Under the pieces are notes generated by a model. The model saw only the letters and a list, made by a program, of their open reading frames with translations. It was not told the DNA's origin and did no database searches. From contig CALAST010000108.1 of assembly GCA_937889225.1 (NCBI GenBank), positions 1 to 64,000 on the forward strand: a DNA stretch of 64,000 nt, read 5' to 3'. The translations under genes and the position numbers were made by a program. The stretch is from an uncultured Lachnobacterium sp. (GTDB taxonomy: Bacteria > Bacillota > Clostridia > Lachnospirales > Lachnospiraceae). Below, piece after piece: positions 9,059 to 17,294 of this stretch; within the stretch, counting starts at the first letter, position 1, and every line of letters starts with the position of its first letter.

Positions 9059-9562
9059 ATGAACGCATTGCTAGTAGAATTATTCGACCACTACTATAAA
9101 GACATTTATATATACTTATACAGTCTGTGCCATGATGCTTCCCTTTCGGAAGATTTAACGTCAGAAGTTTTTTTAGAGGTTGTAAAGTCCATAGCTACTT
9201 TCCGTGGTGAGTCGAATATCAAGACATGGTTATTTTCGATTGCTCGACATAAATGGTATGCATATCTTCGCAATAAAACACATCAAATACAAACGGAAAG
9301 TATACACGACTTGTATGACTCTAACTTTGTTGGCATTCCGCATTCTGCATTTCTCAACGATTTAGAACAAGTGATTCAATCACTGCTTGAGTCAGAATCA
9401 GAACTAACCCGAAAAGTATTTCAAATGCGTTTGGAAGGATATTCCTATTTTGAGATTGCAGCTAAATACAATCTATCCGAAAACTCTGCACGAGTGATTT
9501 TCTTTCGAGCTAAAACAAAAATCAAAAAATATTTAGAGAAGGAGGGATTTTACCATGAATAA
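9059..9562 (+). CDS. ECF-type RNA polymerase sigma factor
   Basis: 167 residues. Region 2: LFDHYYKDIYIYLYSLC, then SLSEDLTSEVFLEVVKS and NIKTWLFSIARHKWYAYLR (the -10 recognition part). Region 4: QMRLEGYSYFEIAAKYNLSE followed by a helix ending NSARVIFFRAKTKI (-35 recognition). The length and two-domain plan are typical of extracytoplasmic-function sigma factors. It has an AAAGGAGG site. Its end overlaps the next gene, a zinc-finger membrane protein that is the presumed anti-sigma factor, so the pair should respond to an envelope signal. Confidence 0.9.
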   Translation: MNALLVELFDHYYKDIYIYLYSLCHDASLSEDLTSEVFLEVVKSIATFRGESNIKTWLFSIARHKWYAYLRNKTHQIQTESIHDLYDSNFVGIPHSAFLNDLEQVIQSLLESESELTRKVFQMRLEGYSYFEIAAKYNLSENSARVIFFRAKTKIKKYLEKEGFYHE

Positions 9563-10070
9563 AATAACTTGTGATATGTGTATGGATTTGATGCCGTTAG
9601 TACAGGATGGTGTTGCAAGTGCAGACAGTATTTCTGCTGTTGAACAACATATAAAAAACTGTCCGGAATGTAACTCTCTATTTGAGGGTCAAATACCCAT
9701 TCCCTCCGATCGTAGTCAGATTATGAAGAAAATCCAGCGAAAAACCCACATTTTTATGGGAATGGTATTAATGTTTGGTATCTTCTTTGGTTTGAGTTTG
9801 ACAGCTAGTAGCGAACTGTTTCTGAACTGTTTTATCATGCCGATTATCGGTTGCATAGGCTACTATCTGTTTCGATGGAAATCGCTCTATATTACACCGT
9901 GTATACTTTTCGTTACACATTTTGTCATTAACACCTTTGGCTTAATTCGCGGAACAGAGCATTTGAATATTACATCGCTTTTGATGTGGTCGGCTATCTA
10001 TTCATTTTTCGCTATTATTGGAATTATTATTGTTGGTTTGCTTCATTTTGCATTCCGAAAGGAGGATTAA
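9555..10070 (+). CDS. Putative membrane anti-sigma factor with zinc-finger (ZAS-like) N-terminus
   Basis: 171 residues, overlapping the sigma gene by 8 nt and preceded by AGGAGGG. The N-terminus carries C6xxC9 and the anti-sigma zinc motif H32-x3-C36-x2-C39 (QHIKNCPEC). Four hydrophobic segments follow (about 67-85, 91-108, 111-130, 137-165). The layout matches anti-sigma factors that hold an ECF sigma at the membrane until released. Assignment rests on the motif and gene order. Confidence 0.8.
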   Translation: MNKITCDMCMDLMPLVQDGVASADSISAVEQHIKNCPECNSLFEGQIPIPSDRSQIMKKIQRKTHIFMGMVLMFGIFFGLSLTASSELFLNCFIMPIIGCIGYYLFRWKSLYITPCILFVTHFVINTFGLIRGTEHLNITSLLMWSAIYSFFAIIGIIIVGLLHFAFRKED

Positions 10071-10071
10071 C

Positions 10072-10923
10072 ATGAAAAAGAAGTATTTAAAAGTAATGGC
10101 ATTCATAGTTGCTTTCATACTCCTCGTTGGAGTTGGTTGGCTTGCAAATGCTCTGAACGGGAATCCCGTTTCCAAAATGCTTGCCACAAATACAGCTAAA
10201 AAGTATCTTGCTAAACACTATGCGGACACAGATTATTATATTGAGCGAATCAATTACAACTTTAAAGACGGAAATTATCATGCATTTATCAAGTCTCCGA
10301 CAAGTATGGATACAGAATTTTCATTGTATCTTACAATGCTTGGAGAACTTCGTTCGGACACCTACGAGGATGTTCTTAACGGATTTAATACAGCCCGTAG
10401 AGTAGAACAAGAATACCGAGAGCTTACGGATACTCTATTTGAAAATCCGTCCTTTCCATACACTTGTTCCATTGGCTTTGGCACATTAGAAATCTATCCG
10501 GAAGAAGTAATTGGCAATCCAAATATTGATGATGTTCCTTCCTATGCCATCAACCAAAACGAACTTGTACTTGATAAAATTTACGATATTAAAGAATTAG
10601 GAAAGCAGGCAGGACATTTAATTCTTTATGTGGAAAGTGATAACGTAACCATAGAGAATACTGCGAAAATCATGTTAGATATAAAAGCTCAATTTGATAA
10701 TGCAGGTATTCCTTTTACAGCTATGGATTTTACATTACAATTTCCAAAACCGGAAGAAGGACGACGTCCTGAAGGAGAAGTTAACGTAGCTGATTTCCCT
10801 TATAACGAAATCTATGAGCTGGGAATGGTTGATAGAGTTCGTGAAGCAGACAACGCTCTAAAAGCATACTATGCAGAACTGGATACAAAAGAAAAAGAAC
10901 AAGAACAAGTAATAAACGAATAA
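10072..10923 (+). CDS. YfjL-like membrane-anchored protein, third gene of the ECF operon
   Basis: 283 residues from the ATG at 10072, which is preceded by AAAGGAGG and begins one base after the anti-sigma stop codon. One N-terminal helix (about 8-25) is followed by NPVSKMLATNTAKKYLAKHY and the Tyr/Asp-rich stretch typical of B. subtilis YfjL-like proteins. The remainder is extracytoplasmic, has no catalytic motif I can name, and ends in a charged helix. Position after a sigma/anti-sigma pair suggests it is part of the sensing module or a target. The role is unknown. Confidence 0.7.
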   Translation: MKKKYLKVMAFIVAFILLVGVGWLANALNGNPVSKMLATNTAKKYLAKHYADTDYYIERINYNFKDGNYHAFIKSPTSMDTEFSLYLTMLGELRSDTYEDVLNGFNTARRVEQEYRELTDTLFENPSFPYTCSIGFGTLEIYPEEVIGNPNIDDVPSYAINQNELVLDKIYDIKELGKQAGHLILYVESDNVTIENTAKIMLDIKAQFDNAGIPFTAMDFTLQFPKPEEGRRPEGEVNVADFPYNEIYELGMVDRVREADNALKAYYAELDTKEKEQEQVINE

Positions 10924-10957
10924 TTAGAAAAATTTCTTCAAATGAACTAAGCTAAAA

Positions 10958-10989
10958 GAAAACGGCATAAGCGAAATTATGCCGTTTTC
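10958..10989. terminator. Terminator of the ECF operon
   Basis: Perfect 13-bp stem GAAAACGGCATAA / TTATGCCGTTTTC with a 6-nt loop, 35 nt after the YfjL-like stop codon. The A-rich and T-rich stem ends suggest it can act in both directions. Confidence 0.75.
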
Positions 10990-11019
10990 GAAAAGTATTT
11001 CCCTGTTTCATGACAACGA

Positions 11020-11214
11020 TTAGCCCTGTTTTACAGAATCATTCTTACAGAAATATGGCTCAAATTCTTCAACCGGAGTCTTAACATTTAGTTCATAGTC
11101 TGACAAGAAGATGGAAGTAAGCTGGTTCACAGCCTCGCCTTCCAAACGAATACCCACATCTGATTTTCTATAGTTTTTCCAATAAGAGCTTTTTGTGAGC
11201 ACACGCAGTAGCAT
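11020..11214 (-). pseudogene. Cardiolipin synthase (cls) internal fragment
   Basis: A 64-codon frame reading SYWKNYRKSDVGIRLEGEAV then NQLTSIFLSDYELNVKT. This matches the middle of clostridial cardiolipin synthases (GYWxDxGIRLEGEAV...FLSDY...FExYF), after the first phospholipase D motif. Full enzymes are about 480-520 residues with two HxKxxxxD motifs, and neither motif is here. The frame is closed by a TGA just upstream. It has no ribosome binding site and is best seen as debris, although a small ORF could still be translated. Confidence 0.7.
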
Positions 11215-11548
11215 GAAATTAACTCAATATATTTATAAGCTATTTTACAACTTTTTATATGTTTTTCATTGATCAACAAACTTGCAAAACGCATTTCTTT
11301 CCAATTTCCTTTGTGAAGTAAAATGGTTCGTAAATGGTATTTATATTATTTATACTATGACATTATTGACTTCCAAGTAATATAAATAATATGCATTCGA
11401 TAAGATATTGTTATAAAAACAAAAAATAGATATAGAAATCATTTATGGGTATTATCATAAAAATCTATCAAATATAGTTTTAAAAGAAAAATAGACAGCT
11501 CTATGAATTTATCATAAATACTGCCTATTTCATCTACGATTCTATTTT
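11215..11548. other. 334-bp non-coding gap
   Basis: AT-rich, with no gene supported on either strand. It contains the terminator of the HisIE-like gene at its right end and a TACTATGACATTATTGA segment similar to one near 6055. Confidence 0.45.
11489..11530 (-). terminator. Terminator of the HisIE-like gene
   Basis: On the minus strand AAATAGGCAG pairs with CTGTCTATTT around an AT-rich inner arm, followed by a TTTTTCTTTT run. It lies about 20 bp after the stop codon. Confidence 0.65.
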
Positions 11549-12832
11549 CTACCTCTGCGAAAGCTCATTCGTCACGTCTTCCCATGTAATGCCTTTCTCT
11601 ACCATAAGCACCATCGTATAATACAGAAAATCCGAAATCTCATAACGCATCATTTCCGATTCTCCGCCTTTTGCTGCAACGACAATTCCTGTACATTCTT
11701 CCCCCAGCTTCATTAATATCTTATCCAATCCCTGACTAAATAGGAAGTTCGTGTAAGAACCATCTTTTGGATGTATTTTTCTGTCTTTTACTACTTCATA
11801 TACTGTCTCTAAAATTCGCTGTGGATTTTTATCATTATATTCTTTTTGAACAATATTATTGACAAAACTACCAAATGAGCCACTTTTTCCATCTGCACCA
11901 ACTTGAGAGACTTTTGCCAAAATGGTATCACAGTCCCTATCTGCTGTTAAAGACTTTACATACTGAATAACTCCACCTTCCATCCCATTTGTGATAAGTT
12001 CTTTACGGCTTCTGGAATAATATGTCATTTTTCCAATGTTTAATGTTGTGCGAAATGCATCTTCATTCATATATGCCATCATCAGAACTTCATTTGTGCG
12101 GTAGTCCTGTGCAATAACCGGAACTAAGCCATCTGCATCCGGCTTTAAGTCAGACCACTTTAATGCCGGAGCAAAATTGTCCATAACGATGCCATCCTCG
12201 GACAGTCGTGATTTTAAGTGCATAATATCCATTTTCGGGTCATTGATAAATCTTCCCGTAATTCCACGAATATAATCACGGCTTAAATAAGATAGCATTG
12301 TGTCATAGTCAAATTCTTCCATCATAACCACATATGGTACTGTCGTTAGGTTTTCAATCGCATCTAAAATATTTGGATTTAAAATATAAAGCTCATGGAA
12401 TAAATCTTCAATTGATTTCTTCTTTTTGAATACAAAATCCACATTATGAACAGATGCTAAAATACGCTCTTTTCCAAAACGTTGGCTCGCTTCTTCCGCA
12501 AGACCAATACTGATAGGCTTTGCCGCATTAAACATAACCTGGTCACATCCTGCATAAAGCAATTTCTTTACGTCTTCAATACGGTTAATATTGCCTCCTG
12601 CACATGTTTTAATTTCCAAATTGCGATTTATGCTTCGAATCGTATTTATATTCAATTCATGTTCATCATCATTTGTCGATAAATCGAAAATAATAATTTT
12701 ATCAACTCCACTATCATTATATAAACGACATAATTGATAAATATCGTATTCTGTTTCCGTCAAGTCTTTTTTGGACTTCACAGACTTCCCATTTTTCAGA
12801 TACAAAGTTGCTACAATATTCTTGGTATCCAT
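11549..12832 (-). CDS. HisIE-like fusion protein with N-terminal HisA/HisF-like domain and degenerate active sites
   Basis: 427 residues in three parts. Residues 1-225 resemble a HisA/HisF TIM barrel (IIIFDLSTND, TCAGGNI, AGCDQVMFNAA). Residues about 228-325 resemble HisI, phosphoribosyl-AMP cyclohydrolase (IAQDYRTNEVLMMAYMN). Residues about 340-427 resemble HisE, phosphoribosyl-ATP pyrophosphatase (DRKIHPKDGSYTNFLF). In HisI the zinc site needs Cys in DCDxD and two Cys in CHxGxxSC. Here these read DRDCD and GKSGSFGS, so all three cysteines are shifted or lost, and the WxKGE motif is also gone. In HisE, EExxE reads EECTG. Homology is clear, but catalysis in histidine synthesis is doubtful. 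It stands alone, away from other his genes. AAGGAGGAAGG precedes the ATG. Confidence 0.8.
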   Translation of the reverse strand: MDTKNIVATLYLKNGKSVKSKKDLTETEYDIYQLCRLYNDSGVDKIIIFDLSTNDDEHELNINTIRSINRNLEIKTCAGGNINRIEDVKKLLYAGCDQVMFNAAKPISIGLAEEASQRFGKERILASVHNVDFVFKKKKSIEDLFHELYILNPNILDAIENLTTVPYVVMMEEFDYDTMLSYLSRDYIRGITGRFINDPKMDIMHLKSRLSEDGIVMDNFAPALKWSDLKPDADGLVPVIAQDYRTNEVLMMAYMNEDAFRTTLNIGKMTYYSRSRKELITNGMEGGVIQYVKSLTADRDCDTILAKVSQVGADGKSGSFGSFVNNIVQKEYNDKNPQRILETVYEVVKDRKIHPKDGSYTNFLFSQGLDKILMKLGEECTGIVVAAKGGESEMMRYEISDFLYYTMVLMVEKGITWEDVTNELSQR

Positions 12833-12852
12833 TTAATCCTTCCTCCTTTTAT

Positions 12853-13392
12853 TTATTCCGTATCCCGAAGCTCCAAATCTCTTTGCAACGCATCCAGATA
12901 CGGGATAAACACCCCTTGTTTTTCATTAATAAAAAATGCATCGGTTAATTCTTCATAACGAAAACTTTTTCTTCCACCCTCTTGTGCTCTCATCCAAAAC
13001 CGGTATAGTTCACAAAAACGCAAATAATAAAAGGTATTGCGATGGGTGTAGGAAATTAAAATAAATGCCACACCATCCTGCTTCTCAAAATTTTTCATAA
13101 ATTCCACCTGATGCTCATGAATATTTGCAAGCGGAAATGTATCAGTATGACATTCTTTGGCATCAAAACAAACGGGAACACCCTGCACTACACCAATATA
13201 GTCTACCGTACTTTTTTGGTCAAAATAGGCCAATGTAATATGTCTGGTGGCTTTATCGATTGCAATTGGAGTGATAGGTGTTGGAATCTTTTGCATCAAT
13301 GCCAATTGATTCTCTAAATATTTTTCATTCGTTCGGTTAATCAGTTCTTCCAATGTAGAACCTCTCAATCCTCTCGAATTCCATGTTGCCAT
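12853..13392 (-). CDS. recU: Holliday junction resolvase RecU
   Basis: 179 residues. The N-terminal WNSRGLRGSTLEELINRTN, the KIPTPITPI segment, the catalytic core STVDYIGV...VCFDAKE and HEHQVEFM are the conserved blocks of RecU, the dimeric metal-dependent nuclease that resolves four-way DNA junctions in low-GC Gram-positives. The Asp in STVDY and the Glu/Lys of FDAKE are the metal-site residues, and all are present. Length is normal. It starts with a GAGGA site and the ATG at 13392. Confidence 0.93.
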   Translation of the reverse strand: MATWNSRGLRGSTLEELINRTNEKYLENQLALMQKIPTPITPIAIDKATRHITLAYFDQKSTVDYIGVVQGVPVCFDAKECHTDTFPLANIHEHQVEFMKNFEKQDGVAFILISYTHRNTFYYLRFCELYRFWMRAQEGGRKSFRYEELTDAFFINEKQGVFIPYLDALQRDLELRDTE

Positions 13393-13499
13393 GTTTTTTC
13401 CTCGTTTCTATAGATATTTTACATTATAAAAACTAATGTTCACATAAAAAGACCTATAAAAAATAGAATAGAAACTTAATAAGTCTATTGTTAAACACT

Positions 13500-14459
13500 T
13501 TAATTTTTTTCAAAAATAGCTGAAAAGAGTTTCGGTGGTTCTGCCACAATTACTTTTCCGTCTGGAAATTCCAGTCGATAGGCATGAAGTAACTGATGAT
13601 TTACACTATATTTATTATAATACATTTTATTGAATTGTTCATCCCCATATTTCATATCTCCTACAATTGGATAACCAATCGAAGATAAATGCAAACGAAT
13701 CTGATGTGTTTTTCCGGTTACCAAATGAATTTCCGCTAATGTTACACCATTGAAACATTTCAAAGGCTTTACACCTGTTTCTATATAGTCTGCACCTTCT
13801 GTTTCGTTTTCAAAAAAAGTTACTTTATTATTTTTTTCATCTTTTTTCAAATACCCTTTTAGCTGAAATTCCGTTTTTAATTCGCCTTTTACAATTGTAC
13901 GATAATACTTTTGTAATGTATGGCTTCGAACCTGTTCGCTCAATGTTTGAAGTGCCTCTAACGTTTTTCCAAATAAGAGCAATCCCGTCGTATTTCTATC
14001 TAAACGGTTTACAATCGATGGGCGAAACGTTTGAAATTGTTCAAAGGATAACTCTCCATTTTGTATCATATATCCAAGCAGATATTCATTTGCAGACAAG
14101 TCTTTGTCTGATGCTTTCTGAGAAAGCATATTGTAAGGCTTGTCTGCTACTATCATTTCTGCATCTTCATAGACAATTTTTAACCCTTTTAACTTGAGAT
14201 TTTTTAAAACATCAAACTCTTGTTTGAGCACTTCTAAATCTGCATGAAATTTTTCAAACGTTTCATCACTCAAATAAATTTGAATCCCATCACCTGCTGC
14301 CAGTTTTTCATTTCCGGAAGCCTTTTTTTGATTGAGAACGATGTTTTTCTTTCGCATCATTTTATATAAAAAACTTGTAGTAGCATTTGGCAGCAATTTT
14401 TTCAGATATTTGTCAAAACGTTGATTTTCTTCGTTTTTTTGTATAATAAATTCCTTCAT
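13500..14459 (-). CDS. RluA-family 23S rRNA pseudouridine synthase (RluC-like)
   Basis: 319 residues. An S4 RNA-binding domain (about 12-62) is followed by the RluA catalytic domain. The catalytic aspartate is D154 in VNRLDRNTTGLLLFGKT, VADKPYNMLSQ precedes it, and GKTHQIRLHLSSIGYPIVGD follows, all standard for the family. It isomerises specific uridines in rRNA; the S4 domain and sequence suggest 23S targets, but the exact sites cannot be read from sequence. It lies 23 bp downstream of ygiQ. Confidence 0.9.
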   Translation of the reverse strand: MKEFIIQKNEENQRFDKYLKKLLPNATTSFLYKMMRKKNIVLNQKKASGNEKLAAGDGIQIYLSDETFEKFHADLEVLKQEFDVLKNLKLKGLKIVYEDAEMIVADKPYNMLSQKASDKDLSANEYLLGYMIQNGELSFEQFQTFRPSIVNRLDRNTTGLLLFGKTLEALQTLSEQVRSHTLQKYYRTIVKGELKTEFQLKGYLKKDEKNNKVTFFENETEGADYIETGVKPLKCFNGVTLAEIHLVTGKTHQIRLHLSSIGYPIVGDMKYGDEQFNKMYYNKYSVNHQLLHAYRLEFPDGKVIVAEPPKLFSAIFEKN

Positions 14460-14481
14460 TTTTTATTCTTTCTTTTTTCGG

Positions 14482-16467
14482 TTATTTTTTCTTATGCACA
14501 TTTCGAATTGTTTTCTTTTTCTTTGATTTTTCCGAATGTGCGTTTCCTTTTCCCGTACTATTTTTTCCATAAGAAGCAGTTCCCTTTGTGGCATACGCAA
14601 CTTTATTACTGCTGCTCTTTTGACCTCTTACATTTCTTGACACTTCAGAATCAACCGATTTCATATTTGCAAACCTTCTTGGTTTAATCAAACATTTTTT
14701 ATCAAATCCAATCAAATCTGCCCTATCTGCTTTCATCAATGCTTCATATACCAAATCATAATTCTTTGGATTGCGATACTGTATCAAAGCACGCTGCATT
14801 GCTTTTTCATGCGGATTCGTAGCCACATAAACCGGCTGCATAGTTCTTGGGTCAAGCCCTGTATAATACATACAAGTGGAAATCGTAGATGGTGTTGGAT
14901 AAAAATCCTGTACCTGCTCCGGCATATAGCCTAAATCTCTTAAATACTCAGCCAACTCTACTGCTTCTTTTAAGGTAGAACCCGGATGTGAAGACATCAA
15001 ATACGGAACTAAATATTGTTCTTTTCCGATTTTTTTATTCATATCCTTATACGCTGTCACAAACTTATTGTATACTTCTACAGATGGCTTTCCAAGTTTC
15101 TGCAATACGGCATTAGAAATATGTTCCGGTGCTACTTTTAACTGACCGCTGACATGATGTTCGCACAATTCCCGCAAAAACGTTTTGTCTTTATCATGCA
15201 TAAGGTAATCAAATCGAATTCCCGAACGAATAAACACTTTCTTTACCTTTGGTAATGCACGTAATTTTCGAAGCAATTCGATATAATCTTTATGGTCCAC
15301 TTCCAGATTCTTACATGGTGTTGGGAAAAGGCATTGTTTGGTAGGACAAGCCCCTTTCGTAAGCTGTTTTTTGCAAGCTGGTGCACGGAAATTTGCAGTC
15401 GGACCGCCGACATCGTGGATGTAGCCCTTAAATTCCTTATCTTCTGTAATAAGTTTTGCTTCTTCTATAATAGAGTCATGGCTTCTGGTTTGAATGATTC
15501 TTCCTTGATGAAATGTCAATGCACAGAAATTGCATCCGCCAAAACAACCACGATTGCTAACTAACGAAAACTTAATTTCGCGAATTGCAGGAACTCCTCC
15601 GGCTTCCTCATAAGACGGATGATAATTTCGCATATATGGAAGTGCATAAACATGGTCCATTTCTTCTTGTGTAAGTGGTTTCTGCGGTGGATTCTGCACA
15701 ACATAATCATTTCCATATGTCTCAACCAAGCGTTTTCCGGAAAATGGGTCGGTATTGCAATACTGAATGTAAAAACTTTCGGCAAATTTCCGTTTATCTG
15801 CTTTGATTTCATCAAATGTCGGAAGCCATGTTGCATCGTAAATATTTTCTTTGATACGTGTTTTATAAACCGTTCCATCAATAAATGTAATGTCATTTAT
15901 ATCAATTCCCGAATGCAATGCATCTGCAATTTCTACAATACTGCGTTCGCCCATGCCATAAGAAATCAGATTTGCACCACTATCCAGCAAAATGGAACGT
16001 TTTAATTTATTCGACCAATAATCATAATGTCCCAATCTTCGAAGGCTTGCTTCTATTCCACCAATAATAATTGGTGTTTTCTTAAATGTGCGTCGAATCA
16101 AATTGCAATATACAACCGTTGCGTAATCCGGTCGTTTTCCCATAATACCACCCGGTGTAAATGAATCGCTCTCCCTGCGTTTTTTCGATACGGAATAATG
16201 ATTTACCATCGAATCCATATTTCCACCGGAAACTAAAAATGCAAGTCGCGGTGTTCCTAATTCGCAGATGGAGGTATCATCTTTCCAATCCGGCTGAGAG
16301 ATAATCCCTACGGAATATCCTTCCGACTCTAATATACGGGAAATGATAGCCGGTCCAAAAGAAGGATGGTCCACATATGCATCCCCAATCACGTAGACAA
16401 AGTCAAACTGTTCGATGCCACGTTCTTCCATATCCTGTTTTGAAATTGGTAAATAACCTTCGTACAT
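14482..16467 (-). CDS. ygiQ: YgiQ-family radical SAM protein
   Basis: 661 residues. The N-terminal B12-binding-like region includes GGIEASLRRLGHYDYWS. The radical SAM cluster is CFGGCNFCALTFHQGR (CxxxCxxC), followed by HDVGGPTANFRAPAC, the strongly conserved motif of YgiQ. The C-terminal 70 residues are a low-complexity Lys/Ser/Gly tail (SEKSKKKKTIRN). The reaction catalysed by YgiQ proteins has not been established. AGGA precedes the ATG. It ends 22 bp before the RluA-like gene and starts 18 bp after rsuA, so all three look co-transcribed. Confidence 0.92.
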   Translation of the reverse strand: MYEGYLPISKQDMEERGIEQFDFVYVIGDAYVDHPSFGPAIISRILESEGYSVGIISQPDWKDDTSICELGTPRLAFLVSGGNMDSMVNHYSVSKKRRESDSFTPGGIMGKRPDYATVVYCNLIRRTFKKTPIIIGGIEASLRRLGHYDYWSNKLKRSILLDSGANLISYGMGERSIVEIADALHSGIDINDITFIDGTVYKTRIKENIYDATWLPTFDEIKADKRKFAESFYIQYCNTDPFSGKRLVETYGNDYVVQNPPQKPLTQEEMDHVYALPYMRNYHPSYEEAGGVPAIREIKFSLVSNRGCFGGCNFCALTFHQGRIIQTRSHDSIIEEAKLITEDKEFKGYIHDVGGPTANFRAPACKKQLTKGACPTKQCLFPTPCKNLEVDHKDYIELLRKLRALPKVKKVFIRSGIRFDYLMHDKDKTFLRELCEHHVSGQLKVAPEHISNAVLQKLGKPSVEVYNKFVTAYKDMNKKIGKEQYLVPYLMSSHPGSTLKEAVELAEYLRDLGYMPEQVQDFYPTPSTISTCMYYTGLDPRTMQPVYVATNPHEKAMQRALIQYRNPKNYDLVYEALMKADRADLIGFDKKCLIKPRRFANMKSVDSEVSRNVRGQKSSSNKVAYATKGTASYGKNSTGKGNAHSEKSKKKKTIRNVHKKK

Positions 16468-16485
16468 AATTTTCCTATACTTTCT

Positions 16486-17214
16486 TTATTTTATTTTAAT
16501 TTCTTCCTTACTTAACTTTCGATATTCTCCTATTGGCAAATCACCAAGCAGCAACTTACCCATAGATAAGCGTTTTAAATACACCACTTTACAACCGACC
16601 GCTTCAAACATCCGCTTCACTTGATGAAAACGCCCCTCATGAATCGTCAGTTCTGCAGTAAAAATTTCACCACTATCCCCTTGTGTATTCACACAGATAG
16701 TCGGGTCTAATATCGTAAGTTCGGCAGGAAGTGTCAGTTTCTCATCTCCAATATCTATACCTTTTCTAAAAAGCTCTACTGCTTCTGTTGGTACAGGCTT
16801 ATCTAAAATGGCATAATATGTCTTTGGAATATGATGAGCAGGACTAAGCAGATGGTGCGTCAAGTCTCCATCATTTGTCAAAAGCAACAAACCTTCCGTA
16901 TCCAAATCCAATCGTCCAACAGGAGCAATTGTTTTTTGCAATTCACTTGGAAAATAATCCATGACCGTTTTATGGAGATTGTCCTGTTTTGCTGTCACGC
17001 AGCCAGCCGGCTTATGAAACAGATAATACACATATTTTTCATAGATTATTTTTTCGCCTTTAAAATATACTTCATCCGCATTTTCATCTATTTTCACATC
17101 CGGCTTTGCGATGACCTCTCCATTTACCGTAATTTGCTTATTTTTGATATATTTTTTCACTTCACTTCTTGTACCAATCCCACAATCGGCAAGGTATTTA
17201 TCGATTCGAAGCAT
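16486..17214 (-). CDS. RsuA-family 16S/23S rRNA pseudouridine synthase
   Basis: 242 residues: S4 domain (1-60) and RsuA/RluB catalytic domain with D103 inside PVGRLDLDTEGLLLLTNDG. LFHKPAGCVTA, the conserved lead-in, is also present. It modifies a single uridine in small or large subunit rRNA. RsuA (U516) is the usual annotation, but RluB/RluF cannot be excluded. The start is unusual: the only good ribosome binding site (AAAGGAGA) lies about 25 nt upstream, and the intervening sequence can fold into a 5-bp hairpin TACTA/TAGTA that would bring it closer. Confidence 0.88.
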   Translation of the reverse strand: MLRIDKYLADCGIGTRSEVKKYIKNKQITVNGEVIAKPDVKIDENADEVYFKGEKIIYEKYVYYLFHKPAGCVTAKQDNLHKTVMDYFPSELQKTIAPVGRLDLDTEGLLLLTNDGDLTHHLLSPAHHIPKTYYAILDKPVPTEAVELFRKGIDIGDEKLTLPAELTILDPTICVNTQGDSGEIFTAELTIHEGRFHQVKRMFEAVGCKVVYLKRLSMGKLLLGDLPIGEYRKLSKEEIKIK

Positions 17215-17294
17215 ATCATTGTGCTACTAAAAATAGTATCTCCTTTCCCTTCATTATTTGTAAAGAGTTTCAAATACTGTTTTTTCAGAGGAAA

